From Pseudomonas azotoformans (lineage in GTDB: Bacteria > Pseudomonadota > Gammaproteobacteria > Pseudomonadales > Pseudomonadaceae), in assembly GCF_900103345.1 (NCBI RefSeq), contig NZ_LT629702.1:1550001-1614000 (forward strand): a stretch of 64,000 nucleotides of DNA, in the 5' to 3' direction. The notes beneath the pieces are model-generated. The model was not told the origin of the DNA, did not search any database, and saw only the letters and a program-made list of their open reading frames with translations. Both the position numbers and the translations under genes were made by a program. Position 1 is the stretch's first letter; every line of letters begins with the position of its first letter. Positions 1-10,666 of the stretch are shown here, in pieces.

Positions 1-47
1 TCCCGAAAGCGCCTCACTATCCTTGCATCGGCGGCCCATGGATGTAG

Positions 48-965
<918 letters not shown>

Positions 966-1646
966 ATGCCGTTATCGAGTGCCGATTTTTCCGCTATCTG
1001 GTTGACCATCAAACTGGCTTCACTGACCACCGTGATCCTGCTGGTCATCGGCACTCCGATTGCCTTGTGGCTGTCGCGCACCCGTTCCTGGTGGCGCGGC
1101 CCCATCGGTGCGGTCGTCGCCTTGCCGTTGGTGCTGCCACCGACGGTGATCGGTTTCTACCTGTTGTTGACTATGGGGCCCAATGGCTACTTCGGCCAGT
1201 TCACCCAATGGCTGGGCCTGGGCACCCTCACCTTCAGCTTCGCCGGGCTGGTGATTGGCTCGGTGATCTATTCCATGCCGTTTGTGGTGCAGCCGTTGCA
1301 AAACGCCTTCTCCGCCATCGGCACACGCCCGCTGGAAGTGGCCGCGACCTTGCGTGCCAACCCGTGGGACACGTTCTTCACGGTGATGTTGCCCCTGGCC
1401 CGACCCGGCTTTATCACCGCCTCGATCCTGGGCTTTGCGCACACCGTCGGCGAATTCGGCGTGGTGCTGATGATCGGCGGCAATATCCCGGACAAGACGC
1501 GCGTGGTCTCCGTGCAGATCTACGACCATGTGGAAGCCATGGAATACGCCCAGGCCCATTGGTTGGCCGGGTCCATGGTGGTGTTCGCGTTCCTTGTGTT
1601 GCTGGCGCTCTACTCCAGCCGTAAAACTAGGATGGGCTGGAGCTGA
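966..1646 (+). CDS. modB: Molybdate ABC transporter permease ModB
   Basis: Inner-membrane channel subunit of the molybdate importer. The 226 residues form about five hydrophobic helices and contain the cytoplasmic EAA loop ([20 protein letters not shown]), which docks on Mod[15 protein letters not shown] near residue 160 is a ModB hallmark. It starts on the base after the modA stop, and its TGA overlaps the modC ATG by one base (TGATG), so translation is probably coupled. Confidence 0.95.
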   Translation: MPLSSADFSAIWLTIKLASLTTVILLVIGTPIALWLSRTRSWWRGPIGAVVALPLVLPPTVIGFYLLLTMGPNGYFGQFTQWLGLGTLTFSFAGLVIGSVIYSMPFVVQPLQNAFSAIGTRPLEVAATLRANPWDTFFTVMLPLARPGFITASILGFAHTVGEFGVVLMIGGNIPDKTRVVSVQIYDHVEAMEYAQAHWLAGSMVVFAFLVLLALYSSRKTRMGWS

Positions 1647-2731
1647 TGTCGATGATCAATGTACGCCTTAACCTCAAGTACGCGGGCTTTGCCCTCGACG
1701 TGGACCTGCACCTGCCCGGCCGTGGCGTGACCGCGCTGTACGGGCATTCCGGCTCCGGCAAGACCACCTGCCTGCGTTGCATCGCCGGGCTGGAGCGCGC
1801 CGAGGACGGTTTTATCCAGATCAATGATGAGGTCTGGCAAGACAGTCGTAACGGGCTGTACGTGCCGCCGCATAAGCGTGCGCTGGGCTACGTGTTTCAG
1901 GAGGCCAGCCTGTTCCCGCACCTGTCAGTGCGCGCCAACCTGGAGTTTGGCCTCAAGCGCATCCCGCGCCAACAGCGCCGGGTGGACATGGCCCAGGCGA
2001 CTGAGTTGCTGGGCATCGGCCATCTGCTCGACCGCCACCCCCAGCACCTCTCCGGCGGTGAGCGTCAGCGCATCGGCATCGCCCGCGCCTTGCTCACCAG
2101 CCCGAGCCTGCTGCTGATGGATGAGCCGCTGGCTGCCCTCGACAGTCAGCGCAAAGGTGAAATCCTGCCGTACCTCGAACGCCTGCACGATGAACTGGAT
2201 ATCCCGGTGCTGTACGTCAGCCATGCGCAGGATGAAGTGGCACGCCTGGCCGATCACATCGTGCTGCTCAGCGGCGGCAAGGCCCTGGCCAGCGGCCCCA
2301 TCGGTGAAACGTTGGCGCGGCTCGACCTGCCCCTGGCGCGGGGTGACGATGCCGGTGTGGTCATCAATGGCACGGTCAGCGCCTACGACGACCACTACCA
2401 ATTGCTCACCCTGCAACTGCCCGCCAGCGCCCTGCACATGCGCGTGGCCCACGCACCGCTGGCGCTGGGCAAGGCGCTGCGCATCAAGGTGCAGGCACGG
2501 GATGTGAGCCTCAGCCTGCAAGCCGAGGAGCACAGCAGCATCCTCAACCGCCTGCCGGTCACCGTCACCCAGGAAATTGCCGCGGACAACAGCGCCCACG
2601 TGCTGGTGCGCCTGGACGCGGGAGGCACGCCGTTGCTGGCGCGCATCACGCGCTTCTCCCGCGACCAGTTGCAACTGCGCCCCGGCCAAACGCTCTGGGC
2701 GCAGATCAAGGCGGTCGCCGTGCTGGCTTGA
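1646..2731 (+). CDS. modC: Molybdate ABC transporter ATPase ModC
   Basis: ATPase powering ModAB transport. Walker [10 protein letters not shown] is at residues 33-41, the signature LSGGERQR follows at about 133, and Walker B LLLMDEP at about 155. The last ~70 residues form a Mop/TOBE domain, which in ModC binds molybdate and can feed back on transport. At 361 residues it has full ModC length. It is the last gene of the operon. A short GC hairpin (2747-2766) follows, without a T-run. Confidence 0.95.
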   Translation: MSMINVRLNLKYAGFALDVDLHLPGRGVTALYGHSGSGKTTCLRCIAGLERAEDGFIQINDEVWQDSRNGLYVPPHKRALGYVFQEASLFPHLSVRANLEFGLKRIPRQQRRVDMAQATELLGIGHLLDRHPQHLSGGERQRIGIARALLTSPSLLLMDEPLAALDSQRKGEILPYLERLHDELDIPVLYVSHAQDEVARLADHIVLLSGGKALASGPIGETLARLDLPLARGDDAGVVINGTVSAYDDHYQLLTLQLPASALHMRVAHAPLALGKALRIKVQARDVSLSLQAEEHSSILNRLPVTVTQEIAADNSAHVLVRLDAGGTPLLARITRFSRDQLQLRPGQTLWAQIKAVAVLA

Positions 2732-2809
2732 GCAATCTTTTGGCACGACCGCATACGGCTGCGGTCAATCAGACATACCGGCCTGATGTGTTGCCAAGGA
2801 ATCCGCCCC

Positions 2810-3847
2810 ATGTCCGACTCTGCGCTGCCCCGCGACCTGCATTACGTTGACGACACCCAGCCCGGCATCCGTCGCAAGACGCTGCGAGGCAAGTTCCAGT
2901 ACTTCGATCCCAAGGGCGAGCGCATCCGCGACGCAGACGAGATCAAGCGCCTGAATGCCCTGGCCGTACCGCCGGCCTACACCGACGTGTGGATCTGCGC
3001 CGACCCGCAGGGCCATCTGCAAGCCACCGGCCGCGATGCGCGCGGGCGCAAGCAGTACCGCTATCACCCGCGTTGGCGTGAGGTGCGCGACAGCGACAAG
3101 TACTCGCGCCTGCAGGAATTCGGCAACGCCTTGCCGAAGCTGCGCAAACAGCTGGAAGCGCAAATCGCCGAACCCGGTTTCAACCGCGAAAAAGTATTGG
3201 CCACCGTGGTGATGCTGCTGGACGCCACCCTGATCCGCGTCGGCAATACACAATATGCGCGGGACAACAAATCCTACGGGCTGACCACCCTGCGCACCCG
3301 TCATGTGGACGTGAAAGGCAGCGAAATCCAGTTCCAGTTTCGCGGCAAGAGCGGCGTCGAGCACCAGATCAGCGTCAAGGACCGGCGCCTGGCCACGGTG
3401 GTCAAGCGCTGCATGGAGCTGCCGGGGCAGAACCTGTTTCAGTACCTGGACGAAGACGGCGAGCGACACACCGTCAGTTCCCAGGACGTCAATGACTACC
3501 TGCATCGCCTGACCGGTGCGGACTTCACCGCTAAGGACTACCGCACCTGGGCCGGCACGGCCATGGCGCTGGCGGTGTTGCGCGAGCTGGAATGGCAGCC
3601 TGAGTCGGATGCCAAGCGCCATGTGGTGGCGATGGTCAAGGATGTCGCCAGGCAACTGGGCAACACCCCGGCGGTGTGTCGCAAGTGTTACATCCACCCT
3701 GCCGTGCTGGAGCACTTCAGCCTCGGTGAACTCTCCAAATTGCCCAAGCCGAGACTGCGCAAAGGGCTCAAGGCCGAAGAAGTAGCGTTGGCGATGTTCC
3801 TTGAGCAACTGGCGGCGGACTTGCCGAAAAAAGCCAAGGCGGGTTAG
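2810..3847 (+). CDS. DNA topoisomerase IB (poxvirus-like)
   Basis: Relaxes supercoils through a 3'-phosphotyrosine link. The 345 residues match bacterial type IB enzymes. The N-terminal domain has the typical IRRKTLRGKFQYFDPKG stretch. The catalytic domain carries RVGNTQYARDNKSYGLTTLR and YRTWAGT, and the nucleophile is Tyr294 in CRKCYIHP. An ATG lies 24 bases upstream, but the one at 2810 has AAGGA ten bases before it and begins with the usual MSD. It is monocistronic, on the same strand as modABC but without evidence of linkage. Confidence 0.92.
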   Translation: MSDSALPRDLHYVDDTQPGIRRKTLRGKFQYFDPKGERIRDADEIKRLNALAVPPAYTDVWICADPQGHLQATGRDARGRKQYRYHPRWREVRDSDKYSRLQEFGNALPKLRKQLEAQIAEPGFNREKVLATVVMLLDATLIRVGNTQYARDNKSYGLTTLRTRHVDVKGSEIQFQFRGKSGVEHQISVKDRRLATVVKRCMELPGQNLFQYLDEDGERHTVSSQDVNDYLHRLTGADFTAKDYRTWAGTAMALAVLRELEWQPESDAKRHVVAMVKDVARQLGNTPAVCRKCYIHPAVLEHFSLGELSKLPKPRLRKGLKAEEVALAMFLEQLAADLPKKAKAG

Positions 3848-3971
3848 GCTCTGCCTCCCTTCTGAAACGCAGGACGACCGCCGACGTGAACCACTAAGCC
3901 TTCCAAAATGTATCTGCAACGAGCCGCCTGGCGTGCTTGTTGGCCTGTCCGACATTTTTTTGGAGGTGCTG

Positions 3972-5594
3972 ATGACTGACGTCAACCGGCTGCCCGTGCT
4001 TGTTTCCCTGCAACACTTATCCTTCCAGTTCGCCAATGGCGACACGCTGCTGGATGACCTGAACCTGTCCATCGATTACACCCCCACCGGCATCGTGGGG
4101 CGCAATGGTCGAGGTAAAAGCGTACTCGCCAAATTGATCGCGGGGCGGTTGTCGCCCTCCTCCGGCTCGTTGAATTGCCCGCACAGCGTGGTGTATATAG
4201 CGCAGAACGCCGTGGTAGCGCCAGGCGATACTGTCGCCGATATTACCGGCACGGCAGCGATATTGAACGCCCTTGAGCGCATGGCCCGTGGCACCCCACA
4301 GATCGATGACCTCGAATTGATTGATGATCGCTGGGACTTGGCCGAGCGGTTGCGCAGTGACTTGAATGCCGCAGGGTTGTCGCAGCTTTCTTTTGACACT
4401 CCGACCTATCAACTCAGCGGCGGCCAGTTAGCCAGGGTTGCGGTCATTGGCGCGCTGCTGGCCGCGCCACAGTTGCTGGTGCTCGATGAGCCTACCAACC
4501 ACCTCGACGGCGATGGCCGCGCCTGGCTGCTGCGTGTCCTCGACGAATGGCGTGGCGGCCTGGTGGTGGTCAGTCATGATCGGCAATTACTCAATGCCAT
4601 GGGGCGCATCATTGAACTGTCGCCGCTCGGCGTAAACCTGTATGGCGGGAACTATGACGCCTATCGACAACAGCGCGAGGCTGAACAAACCGCCGCCGTC
4701 GCCACGCTGGAACACGCTCGCCTGGAACGCAGCCGCGAAAAGCGGCGCCTGCAACACGACCACGACAACCTGCAACGCCATGCCGCCCGCTCACGCAAAC
4801 ATGCGGAAACGGCCAACGTCGATCGCTTCACCAAAGCGCGCTGGAAAGGCGCCGCCACGCAAATCCTCAACACCGTACGCAGCGCGCATGAGCAACACAA
4901 ACAGGCGCTGGATACCCAGGTGCGCCAAGCCTATGCACGGGTCGAGGATGAAACACCGACGCTGTTGGCATTGCCTGCTTCAGCGGTGCCCAACGGGCGA
5001 CAGGTGCTGTCGTTGATCGACGCGCAATTACCCTGGCTGCCGTCGACCTGCCTCAACGTCCACCTCGCCGGCCCGGTGCGTGTGGCGGTGCGTGGGCCCA
5101 ACGGTTGCGGCAAATCCACGCTGCTCAAAGTGCTGGCGGGACAATGGCATGCAGAACGCGGCGAATGCCACGTGCACGTACCCAGCGCCTACATCGATCA
5201 GCACCTCGCGCTGCTCGACGACCATCGCTCCATCGTCGAACAACTTAACCTGTTGGACACCCCGCTGGCGCAAGGCGAATTACGCACGCGCCTGGCCCTA
5301 CTGCACCTGGATGCCCTGCGCGTGACCCAACCCGCCGGGCAACTCAGCGGCGGCGAACGTTTGAAAGCCGCGATGGCGGTAGCCCTGTGGCGTGCAGTGC
5401 CAGCGCAATTGCTGTTGTTGGACGAACCGACCAACCACTTGGACCTGGAGTCGGTGATGGCTTTTGAGCAGGCGCTGCAGTGTTTCACCGGGGCCATGCT
5501 GGTGGTGTCCCATGACGCAGCGTTTGTGCAGGCGATCAAACCGACACATTTCCTGGACCGGCAGCACACGGGCTGGACCCTGGACCCTGCCTGA
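3972..5594 (+). CDS. ABC-F family ATPase (ribosome-associated type)
   Basis: A 540-residue protein with two fused ATPase domains and no membrane segments, so a soluble ABC-F protein. These act on the ribosome in translation regulation or antibiotic protection. Domain 1 has GRNGRGKS, LSGGQ and LLVLDEPTNHLD. Domain 2 has GPNGCGKST, LSGGE and LLLLDEPTNHLD. Between them is a charged linker rich in Arg, Lys, Glu and Gln (about residues 235-300). The reading frame is open further upstream, but the ATG at 3972 has GGAGGT seven bases before it. Subfamily and target are not evident; a resistance role is possible but unproved. Confidence 0.85.
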   Translation: MTDVNRLPVLVSLQHLSFQFANGDTLLDDLNLSIDYTPTGIVGRNGRGKSVLAKLIAGRLSPSSGSLNCPHSVVYIAQNAVVAPGDTVADITGTAAILNALERMARGTPQIDDLELIDDRWDLAERLRSDLNAAGLSQLSFDTPTYQLSGGQLARVAVIGALLAAPQLLVLDEPTNHLDGDGRAWLLRVLDEWRGGLVVVSHDRQLLNAMGRIIELSPLGVNLYGGNYDAYRQQREAEQTAAVATLEHARLERSREKRRLQHDHDNLQRHAARSRKHAETANVDRFTKARWKGAATQILNTVRSAHEQHKQALDTQVRQAYARVEDETPTLLALPASAVPNGRQVLSLIDAQLPWLPSTCLNVHLAGPVRVAVRGPNGCGKSTLLKVLAGQWHAERGECHVHVPSAYIDQHLALLDDHRSIVEQLNLLDTPLAQGELRTRLALLHLDALRVTQPAGQLSGGERLKAAMAVALWRAVPAQLLLLDEPTNHLDLESVMAFEQALQCFTGAMLVVSHDAAFVQAIKPTHFLDRQHTGWTLDPA

Positions 5595-5663
5595 GGTCAT
5601 TGCATGCGCGCTGAAAGCGTCCTACCGTAGTGGCCGGATAATCTCACCGAGGAACCCGGTCCT

Positions 5664-6368
5664 ATGCTGCCTTCGCCGCGCAAACCCTCCGCCAATGCGG
5701 CACTGGTCCATCGACAGCGCTGGCAGGGCCGCGTCGGGCTGATGCTGGTGGCCAGCCTGTCGGTGCTGGCGGGCATGACCGATGCCATCGGCTTCATGGC
5801 CAGCGGCGACTTTGTTTCGTTCATGAGTGGCAATACCACGCGGCTGGCGGTGGCAATCAGTGCAGGCGATCTCGGCCTGACAGGGCGGCTGCTGTCACTG
5901 GTGGCGACCTTTGTGGTGGGTAACGTGCTGGGCGTGGTGGTCAGCCGACTCAGCCGTCGCCATGCCCTGCCCTTGCTGCTGTGTATTGCCGCCTTGCTGT
6001 GCGGCGGTGCACTGCTGCCCTTCGCCGATACATTGCCCGCGCTGCTGGCGGCGATCATCGCGATGGGCATGCTCAATGCTGCGGTGGAAGAGGTCAACGG
6101 GCTGCCGGTGGGCCTGACTTACGTCACTGGTGCACTGTCACGTTTTGGTCGCGGGCTGGGGCGCTGGCTGCTGGGCGAGCGCCGCAATGGCTGGCGCGTG
6201 CAGTTGATCCCTTGGGCCGGGATGTTCGTGGGGGCGGTGATCGGTGCGCTGCTGGAGCAGCAACTGGGGCTCAAGGCGCTGATCGTCAGCGGTGTATTGG
6301 CGGGGCTGCTGGGGCTGGTATCGCTGAAGATCCCTCGGCGCTGGCACCTGGGCTTCATGCCACGCTGA
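5664..6368 (+). CDS. YoaK/DUF1275 family membrane protein
   Basis: The 234-residue protein has about six hydrophobic segments. It carries the family signature near residues 35-60 (GMTDAIGFMASGDFVSFMSGNTT) and the later GLPVGLTYVTGAL. DUF1275 proteins are inner-membrane proteins of unknown biochemical role, annotated only as possible transporters. It starts 69 bp after the ABC-F gene on the same strand, with GAGGA upstream, and may be cotranscribed with it. Confidence 0.8.
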   Translation: MLPSPRKPSANAALVHRQRWQGRVGLMLVASLSVLAGMTDAIGFMASGDFVSFMSGNTTRLAVAISAGDLGLTGRLLSLVATFVVGNVLGVVVSRLSRRHALPLLLCIAALLCGGALLPFADTLPALLAAIIAMGMLNAAVEEVNGLPVGLTYVTGALSRFGRGLGRWLLGERRNGWRVQLIPWAGMFVGAVIGALLEQQLGLKALIVSGVLAGLLGLVSLKIPRRWHLGFMPR

Positions 6369-6381
6369 GGGATAGAAAGGA

Positions 6382-6444
6382 GCTCGCCCGACGTTTAGGC
6401 CTCGACGTCCGTGTACTGGTAAAGAGCCATCATGTCGGGCGAGC
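6382..6444. repeat. 11-bp inverted repeat after the DUF1275 gene
   Basis: Perfect arms GCTCGCCCGAC (6382-6392) and GTCGGGCGAGC (6434-6444) enclose 41 bp. The enclosed part holds a smaller GACGT/ACGTC pair. There is no T-run, so it is not a simple terminator. It sits just after the gene and could be a structured 3' end. Confidence 0.5.
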
Positions 6445-6513
6445 GGGTGAATCATAAGCGAATGCCTCGCGGCTGTCGTGCCAGGCATTTCCTAAATCGA
6501 CTAAGGCAACGGA

Positions 6514-6867
6514 TTACAGGCAGGTCGCCAGTGCGGCCAAACGACGCTTGGCCGGCATGTTGTCTTCGATGGCGTAGTACTTGATGGTGGAACCGCTGCC
6601 CGCGCTCTGCACATCGACAAAGTAATCGCCGGCGGTGGTGTACACCGTGAAGCCACCCGCGCCGATTGGCTCCTTGAAGCCGCCAGCATCAACGCCGAAC
6701 ACACTTTCGTCCTGCCAGCCGAATTGCACACATTCGGCAACGACCAGGGTGGCCTTGTCCGAAGCCAGGGTCTTGTAAGGCGTGCCCGCGCGCGCCTCTT
6801 TCATCTTCGAACCCGCGCAACCGGCCAGGGCCGCCAGTACCAGTGCGCCAATTACCACCTTGTGCAT
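6514..6867 (-). CDS. Small predicted lipoprotein
   Basis: A 117-residue protein with a lipoprotein signal peptide: MHKVVIGALVLAALAGC, lipobox LAGC with Cys17. The remainder looks like a compact secreted domain without a recognisable family motif. The start at 6867 follows GGAG at good spacing; upstream in-frame sequence lacks a signal peptide. It is on the opposite strand to its left neighbour and separate from azlCD. Function unknown. Confidence 0.75.
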   Translation of the reverse strand: MHKVVIGALVLAALAGCAGSKMKEARAGTPYKTLASDKATLVVAECVQFGWQDESVFGVDAGGFKEPIGAGGFTVYTTAGDYFVDVQSAGSGSTIKYYAIEDNMPAKRRLAALATCL

Positions 6868-7004
6868 GCCATTGCTCCGTTGGAAAAAAACGCGACTGTA
6901 CCATTGCCGCAGGCCGGACTGATCGCCGCATGAACTTTGTTTCACTGTAAAGGCGCAAGGCGCGACCTACAGTGATCACGCTCATTTTTAGAAGCCTCCC
7001 TTCG

Positions 7005-7029
7005 GCCCGCTCTCCCGCGGGCTTTTTTT
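7005..7029 (+). terminator. Intrinsic terminator on + strand, not behind any + gene
   Basis: Stem GCCCGC (7005-7010) / GCGGGC (7017-7022) with loop TCTCCC and seven T residues (7023-7029). The neighbouring genes on both sides are on the minus strand, so this strand-specific terminator has no obvious mRNA. A short transcript starting between about 6880 and 6990 would fit. Confidence 0.6.
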
Positions 7030-7043
7030 CGCCCCGGTTGCGC

Positions 7044-7355
7044 TCAGAGCAGCCAGCGGAACAGATAGAACAACCCCATGCTCAGCAGCACCGTCATCAA
7101 CACATTGCGCGTCCAGAACATTAACGCCACGGCGCTGATACCCGCCAGCAGGTAAGGGTTGGCCGGGCTCAGGTTGAGCTGGTGGTCAGCCAGGAAAATG
7201 ATCGGCCCGCAAATCGCCGTGAGCATCCCCGGCACCGCGAATCCCAGAAACTCCCGCGCGCCACGGTTGAGGCGCACCGGCAGGCGCGGCTCGATAAACA
7301 GGTAACGGTTGAGAAACACCACCAGGCCCATGGCCACAATCATGATGTAGATCAT
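7044..7355 (-). CDS. azlD: AzlD family transport protein
   Basis: Small partner of AzlC in branched-chain amino-acid export. The 103 residues form three or four hydrophobic helices with the family's NRYLFIEPRLP and AVPGMLTAICGPII. The ATG at 7355 overlaps the azlC stop by four bases (ATGA), the usual arrangement of this pair and a sign of translational coupling. Frame upstream of this ATG lies inside azlC and is not used. Confidence 0.85.
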   Translation of the reverse strand: MIYIMIVAMGLVVFLNRYLFIEPRLPVRLNRGAREFLGFAVPGMLTAICGPIIFLADHQLNLSPANPYLLAGISAVALMFWTRNVLMTVLLSMGLFYLFRWLL

Positions 7356-8047
7356 TGCTGCCCCACTCCCAGTCGCTTGCAGGCATACCCTGCACTCATG
7401 CCCAACAGGCCGGACACCACCACCGCCGACTCCCAATGCAGGAAACTCAGCCACACCGAGAACAACAACGACACCGCCACACAGATCACCGTGGGAATGT
7501 CACGCACCACCGGCGTAATCAACGCAATGAAGGTGGCGGCGATGGAGAATTCCAGGCCCAGCTGGTCGAGACCGGGAATGCTCTTGCCGAGCACGATGCC
7601 GGCCAGGGTGAACAGGTTCCAGGCGATATAGAACGTCAGGCCCACGCCCAAGGCATACCAGCGATTGAAGGTCTCGCGGTCATAGTGACTCACCAGCGCA
7701 AAGAATTCGTCGGTCAGCAGAAAGCCCAGGCTCATGCGCCAGCGGGTCTTGAGGGGAGAAAGGACCGGCCGCAAGTGCATGCCATACAGCAAATGCTGGG
7801 AGGTCAGCAGCAAAGTGGTCAGCACGATGGAAATCAGGCTGGCGCCACTCTTGACCATGCCGATGGCAACCAGTTGCGCCGCACCGGCGAATACGATGGC
7901 AGACAGGCCTTGGGCTTCCAACGGGCTGAATTGCGCATCGATGGCCATGGAACCGGCCAACAGTCCCCAGGGCGCGCAGGCCAGGGACAAGGGAATCACG
8001 GCAATGGCGCCGCGAGCGAAGGCGTAATGAGGTAAGGCAGTAGGCAT
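7352..8047 (-). CDS. azlC: AzlC family branched-chain amino-acid exporter subunit
   Basis: The 231-residue integral membrane protein has several helices and the AzlC motifs ACAPWGLLAGSMA, FAGAAQLVAIGM, LLTSQHLLYGMHLRP and LLTDEFFAL. With AzlD it forms an exporter for branched-chain amino acids or analogues such as azaleucine. It is the first gene of the azlCD pair. No regulator lies next to it. Confidence 0.88.
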   Translation of the reverse strand: MPTALPHYAFARGAIAVIPLSLACAPWGLLAGSMAIDAQFSPLEAQGLSAIVFAGAAQLVAIGMVKSGASLISIVLTTLLLTSQHLLYGMHLRPVLSPLKTRWRMSLGFLLTDEFFALVSHYDRETFNRWYALGVGLTFYIAWNLFTLAGIVLGKSIPGLDQLGLEFSIAATFIALITPVVRDIPTVICVAVSLLFSVWLSFLHWESAVVVSGLLGMSAGYACKRLGVGQQ

Positions 8048-8118
8048 GGAAACGGCTCATCGACAGACAGTCGACAAGCATGCCAGCGCAACAATGGCGT
8101 TGTCTTGAACGATCTTGC

Positions 8119-8334
8119 TCAGGCGAGCCGGACCGACACCTGCTCCACCGAATCACGCGCTTCGCGCAGTTCGTGGGCATCCTGGTTCAGCCGATGAATG
8201 GTATTGAGCAGGCGCTGGCGCAGCACTTCATCGCCGAGTTTCTCGACGGCGCGCATCAGGTCGAACGCCGCGGTTTCGTTATTTTCCGCGACGGAATCCA
8301 GGGTCTTGCGCAGGTTGCGAGTGGCACGGGTCAC
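8119..8334 (-). CDS. Short helical hypothetical protein
   Basis: A 71-residue charged, probably all-helical protein with no membrane segment or signal peptide (for example NLRKTLDSVAENNE and LRQRLLNTIHRLNQD). It starts at a GTG (8334) with GAAGGAAG upstream, which supports real translation. It lies 71 bp upstream of azlC on the same strand. No family recognised. Confidence 0.6.
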   Translation of the reverse strand: MTRATRNLRKTLDSVAENNETAAFDLMRAVEKLGDEVLRQRLLNTIHRLNQDAHELREARDSVEQVSVRLA

Positions 8335-8461
8335 GCGGGGTCTTCCTTCATCAGCAATGGGCAGGCACTTTAGGACATTCGTGTTTCATTTTAATTTCAA
8401 ACACTTGTGGTGATTTTCGAGACATATGATCCACGTCAATTGAATTAGGATTTGACCGGCA

Positions 8462-8497
8462 CATATGGAAATACGTATATTCGGATAACCATATATA
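8462..8497. promoter_or_regulatory. AT-rich ArsR operator/promoter region
   Basis: A strongly AT-rich stretch just before arsR contains near-dyad ATA/TAT elements (ATACGTATATTCGGATAACC, then ATATATACG). ArsR repressors typically bind such imperfect dyads over their own promoter. The exact operator cannot be fixed by eye. Confidence 0.4.
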
Positions 8498-8511
8498 CGA
8501 AGGCCTTGACC

Positions 8512-8868
8512 ATGTCGGACCTCATCTCGCCACCCGCCCTGTTCAAATGCCTGGCCGATGCAACCCGGGCACGCCTGACGTTGTTGATCCTGCGCGAAGG
8601 CGAACTTTGCGTGTGCGAACTGATCCATGCCTTGGACGACAGCCAGCCAAAAATCTCCCGGCACCTGGCGCAACTGCGCAGCTGCGGGTTGCTGCAGGAC
8701 CGTCGTCAGGGTCAATGGATCTACTACCGCATCAATCCTGCGCTGCCCGAGTGGGTGACGCAGGTGCTGCACACCACCCTGCAAGCCAACCAGCCCTGGT
8801 TGCACAACGACGCACTGCGTCTGGATGCAATGGGCGACCGACCACAACGGCCCAGCAGCTGCTGCTGA
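8512..8868 (+). CDS. arsR: Arsenic-responsive repressor ArsR
   Basis: Winged-helix repressor of the arsenic operon, released by As(III). The 118 residues include the metal-binding helix motif ELCVCEL and the recognition helix region [20 protein letters not shown]. The C-terminus ends in Cys-Cys, a possible extra ligand pair. Start chosen at the ATG 8512 ([16 protein letters not shown], a normal family start) rather than 20 codons earlier. It is first in arsRBC-arsH, 19 bp before arsB. Confidence 0.93.
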   Translation: MSDLISPPALFKCLADATRARLTLLILREGELCVCELIHALDDSQPKISRHLAQLRSCGLLQDRRQGQWIYYRINPALPEWVTQVLHTTLQANQPWLHNDALRLDAMGDRPQRPSSCC

Positions 8869-8887
8869 GCCATCGGAGCGTTTATCC

Positions 8888-10171
8888 ATGCTTGTCGCCA
8901 TTGCGATTTTTATCTTCACCATTGTTCTGGTCATCTGGCAGCCCAAGGGCCTGGGCGTCGGCTGGAGCGCAACCCTGGGCGCGATCCTGGCCCTGGCCTG
9001 CGGCGTGATCAGCCTGGCCGACATTCCGGTGGTGTGGCACATCATCTGGAATGCCACCGGCACTTTTGTCGCGCTGATCATCATCAGCCTGCTGCTGGAT
9101 GAGGCCGGTTTTTTTGCCTGGACCGCCTTGCATGTGGCGCGTTGGGGGCGGGGGCGCGGCCGGCGCTTGTTCGCTTATATGGTGCTGCTGGGTGCGCTGG
9201 TGTCGGCGTTGTTTGCCAACGACGGGGCGGCGTTGATCCTGACGCCCATCGTGATGTCGATGCTGCTGGCCCTGCGCTTTTCCCCGGCGGCGACCCTGGC
9301 GTTTGTCATGGGCGCGGGGTTTATCGCCGATACCGCGAGCCTGCCGCTGGTGGTGTCGAACCTGGTGAACATCGTCTCGGCCGACTATTTCAAGATCGGT
9401 TTCAACGAATACGCCGCCGTGATGGTGCCGGTGAACTTCGTCAGCGTCGCGGCCACCCTGGCGGTGCTGCTGTGGTTCTTCCGCCGCGATATTCCACAAA
9501 CCTACGACCCGGCCGACCTGGAAGACCCTGCCAGCGCCGTCCACGACCGCGCCACCTTCCGCGCCGGGTGGTGGGTGCTGGGTATCCTGTTGGTGGGGTG
9601 CTTCGCTCTGGAGCCGCTGGGCATTCCGATCAGTGCGATTTCCGCCGCCTGTGCCCTGCTGTTGCTGGTGATCGCTGCCAAGGGACACAAGATTTCCACG
9701 CGCAAAGTGCTGAAGGAAGCACCGTGGCAGATCGTGATCTTTTCCCTGGGCATGTACCTGGTGGTCTACGGCCTGCGCAACGCCGGCCTCACCACCTACC
9801 TGGCCACCTGGCTCGACACGTTCGCCACCTACGGCGTGTGGGGCGCGGCCATGGGCACCGGTGTGCTGACGGCGTTGCTGTCGTCGGCGATGAACAACTT
9901 GCCGACGGTGTTGATCGGTGCACTGTCCATCGAATCCAGCCATGCCGTGGGTGTAGTCAAGGACGCGATGATCTACGCCAACGTGATCGGCAGCGACCTC
10001 GGCCCGAAGATCACCCCTATCGGCAGCCTGGCCACGTTGCTGTGGCTGCACATCCTGGCGCGCAAGGGCATCTCTATCACCTGGGGCTACTACTTCAAGG
10101 TCGGCATCGTGCTGACCCTGCCGGTGCTGTTGATCACCCTCGCCGCCCTCGCCTTGCGCCTGAGTTTCTAA
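8888..10171 (+). CDS. arsB: Arsenite efflux pump ArsB
   Basis: Expels arsenite or antimonite across the inner membrane. The 427-residue protein has about 12 hydrophobic segments and ArsB signatures such as [32 protein letters not shown] and [20 protein letters not shown]. The start at 8888 has GGAG upstream and begins in the first helix. It lies between arsR and arsC in one operon. No arsA ATPase is present, so it would act as a secondary transporter. Confidence 0.95.
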   Translation: MLVAIAIFIFTIVLVIWQPKGLGVGWSATLGAILALACGVISLADIPVVWHIIWNATGTFVALIIISLLLDEAGFFAWTALHVARWGRGRGRRLFAYMVLLGALVSALFANDGAALILTPIVMSMLLALRFSPAATLAFVMGAGFIADTASLPLVVSNLVNIVSADYFKIGFNEYAAVMVPVNFVSVAATLAVLLWFFRRDIPQTYDPADLEDPASAVHDRATFRAGWWVLGILLVGCFALEPLGIPISAISAACALLLLVIAAKGHKISTRKVLKEAPWQIVIFSLGMYLVVYGLRNAGLTTYLATWLDTFATYGVWGAAMGTGVLTALLSSAMNNLPTVLIGALSIESSHAVGVVKDAMIYANVIGSDLGPKITPIGSLATLLWLHILARKGISITWGYYFKVGIVLTLPVLLITLAALALRLSF

Positions 10172-10184
10172 CGGAGATACCCCG

Positions 10185-10655
10185 ATGAAAGTCCTGTTCA
10201 TGTGTACCGCCAACAGCTGCCGCAGCATTTTGTCCGAAGCGATGTTCAACCACCTGGCGCCTGAAGGTTTCGAGGCGATCAGTTCGGGCAGCTTTCCCAA
10301 GGGCCAGGTGCTGCCACGCAGCTTGAGTACGTTGCAGGCGGCCGGGATCAGTACCGAAGGGCTGTACAGCAAGGGCAACGACGCCTTCGAAGGCAGCCCG
10401 CCGGATGTGGTCATTACCGTGTGCGACAAGGCCGCCGGCGAAGCCTGCCCCGTGTATTTCGGGCCGGCAGTTAAAGCGCACTGGGGGTTGGACGACCCGT
10501 CGGATGTCCAGGGTGACGACGCCAGTGTGCAAGCGGCATTCGACGCCACGCTGAAGACCATCGCCACACGTTGCCGGGCGTTTTTCGTCCTGCCCTTCGA
10601 CGAACTCAGCCCTGCCGACCTCAAGGCGGAACTTGCGCGTATTGCGCAGTTGTAA
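10185..10655 (+). CDS. arsC: Arsenate reductase ArsC (low-molecular-weight phosphatase fold)
   Basis: Reduces As(V) to As(III) for ArsB. The 156-residue protein carries the phosphatase loop CTANSCRS at residues 7-14, with catalytic Cys7 and Arg13. The further cysteines Cys80 and Cys88 match the relay of thioredoxin-coupled ArsC enzymes. It is not the glutaredoxin-type ArsC of E. coli plasmids. It starts 13 bp after arsB with GGAG upstream. Confidence 0.93.
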   Translation: MKVLFMCTANSCRSILSEAMFNHLAPEGFEAISSGSFPKGQVLPRSLSTLQAAGISTEGLYSKGNDAFEGSPPDVVITVCDKAAGEACPVYFGPAVKAHWGLDDPSDVQGDDASVQAAFDATLKTIATRCRAFFVLPFDELSPADLKAELARIAQL

Positions 10656-10666
10656 TCGGAGGCCCT

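Noticed and set aside
2747..2766. Terminator after modC
   Set aside because: The 7-bp stem GACCGCA/TGCGGTC has no T-run and is weak; not listed as a terminator.
8882..10624. 580-codon open frame on the minus strand across arsB and arsC
   Set aside because: Shadow of arsB/arsC; Gln/Arg/His-rich without motif.
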